From positions 793,555 through 857,554 of the forward strand of contig NZ_JAECMS010000001.1 in the NCBI RefSeq assembly GCF_016827595.1: a stretch of 64,000 nt of DNA, written 5' to 3'. The notes under the pieces were generated by a model. That model was not told the origin of the DNA and did not search any database. It saw only the letters and a program-made list of their open reading frames with translations. The stretch's first letter is position 1, and each line of letters opens with the position of its first letter. A program made the translations under genes and the position numbers. Positions 62,388-64,000 of this stretch are shown piece by piece. The stretch is from Luteirhabdus pelagi (GTDB lineage Bacteria; Bacteroidota; Bacteroidia; Flavobacteriales; Flavobacteriaceae).

Positions 62388-63632
62388 CTATAGGTGATTA
62401 CATTCTTTTTTTGCTCTTAAAATTCCTTGTAGGGCATTCATATCTTGACTCAATTTTTCTTCCAATACACGGGCATAAATCTGAGTTGTTGCTAATTTTG
62501 TGTGACCCAATAATTTTGAGACTGTCTCTATTGGAACTCCATTACTTAAAGTTACAGTAGTTGCAAACGTGTGCCGCGCCATATGAAAAGTAAGATTCTT
62601 TTTTATTCCCACAGCGTCAGCTATTTCTTTCAAATATAAATTTACTTTTACATTTGTAATAACTGGAAACAATGTTTCCGAAAGTGAAGCCATTGGATGA
62701 TCTTTATATTTTTCAACAAGTCTCTGGGCCGTTTCCAATAATGGAATTTTTACCTTAGTTTTTGTTTTTTGGCGATGTGTAATAATCCAGTCATTTCCAT
62801 CCATTCCTTTGAATATATTTTGCTCTGTAAGCTTCACAATATCAGCATAGCTTATTCCAGTATAGCAGCTAAAAAGGAAAAGATCCCGTACCCGCTCCAA
62901 ACGTTCTATAGGGAATTCATACGTTTCAATATTGGAAAGTTCGTTAGCAGTCAAAAAATCTCGTTCTTTTTTCTCGAAAGTCATTTTCCATCGCCTAAAG
63001 GGGTCTTTATCTATCCATTCCAAGTGATACGCTAGTGTAACTATCTTTCGTAATCTTTGAATGTGTTTCATAACTGTATTATGGCTCATTTCCCTAATAT
63101 GACCCTTTGGGTAATATGCATGGAGAAATCGTTCAAAATCGCACAGGAACTTATAGTCGAGATGTTTAAGATAAATATTGGAAGTTTTCTTTTCATTTTT
63201 CAAAAACTTATGGATGTAATTTTCACTAACCGCAAAATTCCTGATAGAACCAGAAGCGTGAGTTTTCTCTATTTTTTTAGAATGATATTCAATAAGTTCT
63301 AACAATGTCCTTGAACTTTCATCCTCACCAAAATAGCTTGCCTTGATTTTTTGCGCAGTGATTAATTCTCCTTTGAATTTTAAATCCTGGTATGTTTGAA
63401 AAAGTTGTGAGTGTACTTCTTCCAAATAATGATTTATTTGTCTAGCCTCATTGGAATTTCCCCGAAGGCGTTGAATCTTAGAATCCCAAATATCGAGAGG
63501 TATCCTTCTCTTTAAGCTAAGGCTTAATCGTTTTTGATTCACGGTTAATCTTAAGTAAATTAACGCTCTGTTGTTTTGGGCTTTTTTCGCATCTGCCCAA
63601 AAGCGAATGGAAAATGTTTTCGAAGTACGCAT
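62388..63632 (-). CDS. Tyrosine recombinase (site-specific integrase)
   Basis: 414 residues from ATG complementary to 63630-63632. N-terminal Arm-type domain ('FSIRFWADAKKAQNNRALIYLRLTVNQKRLSLSLKRRIPLDIWD'), SAM-like core-binding domain, catalytic domain with 'CYTGISYADIVKL' near 255, 'HMARHTFATTV' near 350 (H-x-x-R), 'LLGHTKLATTQIYARV' near 375-387 with nucleophile Tyr. The first catalytic Arg of the family (TGLR) is Ser here, as described for the Bacteroides CTnDOT integrase. It is placed next to tRNA-Arg inside the island, pointing away from it, and should carry out integration at the tRNA 3' end. Confidence 0.93.
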   Translation of the reverse strand: MRTSKTFSIRFWADAKKAQNNRALIYLRLTVNQKRLSLSLKRRIPLDIWDSKIQRLRGNSNEARQINHYLEEVHSQLFQTYQDLKFKGELITAQKIKASYFGEDESSRTLLELIEYHSKKIEKTHASGSIRNFAVSENYIHKFLKNEKKTSNIYLKHLDYKFLCDFERFLHAYYPKGHIREMSHNTVMKHIQRLRKIVTLAYHLEWIDKDPFRRWKMTFEKKERDFLTANELSNIETYEFPIERLERVRDLFLFSCYTGISYADIVKLTEQNIFKGMDGNDWIITHRQKTKTKVKIPLLETAQRLVEKYKDHPMASLSETLFPVITNVKVNLYLKEIADAVGIKKNLTFHMARHTFATTVTLSNGVPIETVSKLLGHTKLATTQIYARVLEEKLSQDMNALQGILRAKKECNHL

Positions 63633-63705
63633 AATTTTCGTCTTTAAATGAAACAATCTTTAAGACGAAAGTCAAATACAATAATGGTAAGTTAATTCTT
63701 TATTT

Positions 63706-63752
63706 GGTAGCTGAGCTACCATTTTAAGAAAAGCTACCAATTAGCTACCATT
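63706..63752. repeat. Candidate integrase arm-binding repeats
   Basis: A perfect inverted repeat tggtagct-g-agctacca (63705-63721) followed by further direct copies: agctaccatt at 63714-63723 and 63743-63752, agctaccaat at 63732-63741. The same decamer agctaccatt is found near the other end at 44441-44450. Decamers in both orientations between the integrase and the att site are what recombinase arm sites look like. Confidence 0.6.
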
Positions 63753-63794
63753 TAATATGAAATTATATCAGATACCGTGAAACTCCTAAATACC

Positions 63795-63830
63795 AAAAAA
63801 CCAAGCAGTTAATAAAAATTGCTTGGTTTT
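63795..63830 (-). terminator. Terminator after tRNA-Arg, carried by the island
   Basis: aaaaccaagca / tgcttggtttt 11-bp stem, 25 bases past the tRNA 3' end on the minus strand. Because it lies inside the island, the element supplies a new terminator to the tRNA. Confidence 0.75.
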
Positions 63831-63853
63831 AGTACTACTTTGTGGTAGTAAAA

Positions 63854-63876
63854 GTGACCGCGGGAGGATTCGAACC
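63854..63876 (-). repeat. attR: tRNA-Arg 3' end
   Basis: gtgaccgcgggaggattc identical to 44355-44372, continuing cgaacc where attL has aaacc. It forms the acceptor stem and T-arm of the intact tRNA. Confidence 0.85.
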
Positions 63877-63928
63877 CCCAACCCTCAGAGCCGAAATCTG
63901 ATATTCTATCCAGTTGAACTACACGGCC
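63855..63928 (-). tRNA. tRNA-Arg (anticodon TCG)
   Basis: 74 bases, minus strand, 5' GGCCGTG ... 3' CGCGGTC-A. Acceptor stem of 7 with one G-T and one T-G pair, D-arm with AGTTCAACTGGATAGAAT, anticodon stem TCAGA/TCTGA around TTTCGGC (TCG at 34-36), T-arm GGGGGTTCGAATCCTCCC. CCA is not encoded. The last 72 bases of the window beyond it hold nothing identified. Confidence 0.93.
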
Positions 63929-64000
63929 AATATTTTCTTTAAGAACTCTCTACCAACACCTGATTTCAAAAATCTCTCGCGTTGGATCGCTTCTTCTTTT

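Larger units (their letters stand above)
44355..63871. mobile_element. Integrated genomic island with defence cargo, tRNA-Arg site
   Basis: Bounded by an 18-base direct repeat, gtgaccgcgggaggattc, at 44355-44372 and 63854-63871; the second copy is the 3' end of an intact tRNA-Arg gene. A tyrosine recombinase gene lies 222 bases from that tRNA inside the element. Repeats agctaccatt are found near both ends. Contents: AbiE-type toxin-antitoxin pair, NACHT nuclease, GTPase-based four-gene operon, XRE regulator, IS110 remnant, small hypothetical genes. The DNA is visibly more AT-rich than the paa region. No conjugation, replication or phage structural genes are seen, so it is probably a non-self-transmissible defence island. 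Confidence 0.85.

Noticed and set aside
63660..63700. Additional small RNA between the integrase and tRNA
   Set aside because: Only arm-site-like repeats and the tRNA terminator are recognisable; no promoter-like box.
44355..63871. Prophage or conjugative element
   Set aside because: No capsid, tail, terminase, relaxase, coupling protein or type IV secretion genes are found between the att sites.

Overview
The window reads as chromosomal DNA of a member of the Bacteroidota, most likely the family Flavobacteriaceae. Several features point there: many secreted proteins with type IX secretion (T9SS) C-terminal sorting domains, promoters of the TTTG-N21-TAnnTTTG type, few Shine-Dalgarno sites, a DUF5522 protein, a fused alpha/beta 2-oxoacid dehydrogenase E1, and a tyrosine recombinase of the Bacteroides transposon type.

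Layout. 1-10032 (+) is a surface/secretome block: five tandem paralogues with a shared C-terminal beta-rich domain, a choice-of-anchor-B protein with a T9SS domain, and a protein with an S74-type intramolecular chaperone end. 10033-13111 is housekeeping: DUF5522, long-form urocanate hydratase and a DUF4136 lipoprotein. 13167-19834 holds three more T9SS cargo proteins, one of them a subtilisin-like protease, and an overlooked 49-residue ORF. 19998-25081 (-) carries a membrane TPR/LuxR-type regulator and 2-oxoacid dehydrogenase E1 and E2. 25086-38170 (-) is a nearly complete aerobic phenylacetate (paa) cluster: the multicomponent epoxidase paaABCDE, the ring-opening hydrolase/dehydrogenase paaZ, and the beta-oxidation genes paaG, paaH, paaJ, paaI, paaY plus another crotonase. 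The ligase paaK and regulator paaR are not in the window, but an 18-bp perfect palindrome overlaps the promoter in front of paaE. The cluster is interrupted by a GIY-YIG gene, two four-helix-bundle genes and many intergenic repeats. One ~150-bp repeat occurs twice and its two copies differ by compensatory base changes. 38246-44005 (-) is an RND efflux operon.

The accessory region is 44355-63871. An 18-bp copy of the 3' end of tRNA-Arg(TCG) lies at 44355-44372 and the intact tRNA is at 63855-63928, next to a tyrosine recombinase. This defines a ~19.5-kb integrated island. Its cargo looks dedicated to defence: an AbiEi/AbiEii toxin-antitoxin pair, a 1626-residue NACHT NTPase with an N-terminal Mrr-like nuclease, and a four-gene operon. 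That operon encodes a GASH-like all-helical protein, two different P-loop GTPases and a GAP1-like protein with a C-terminal nucleoside-phosphorylase domain. An XRE regulator, a truncated IS110 and a DUF2158 gene complete the cargo. Several cargo units are bounded at their 3' ends by long imperfect hairpins that resemble integron attC sites.

The GTPase operon is the best candidate for a poorly described system. Its parts resemble GTPase-centred conflict systems predicted by comparative genomics, with the nucleoside phosphorylase as the presumed effector.
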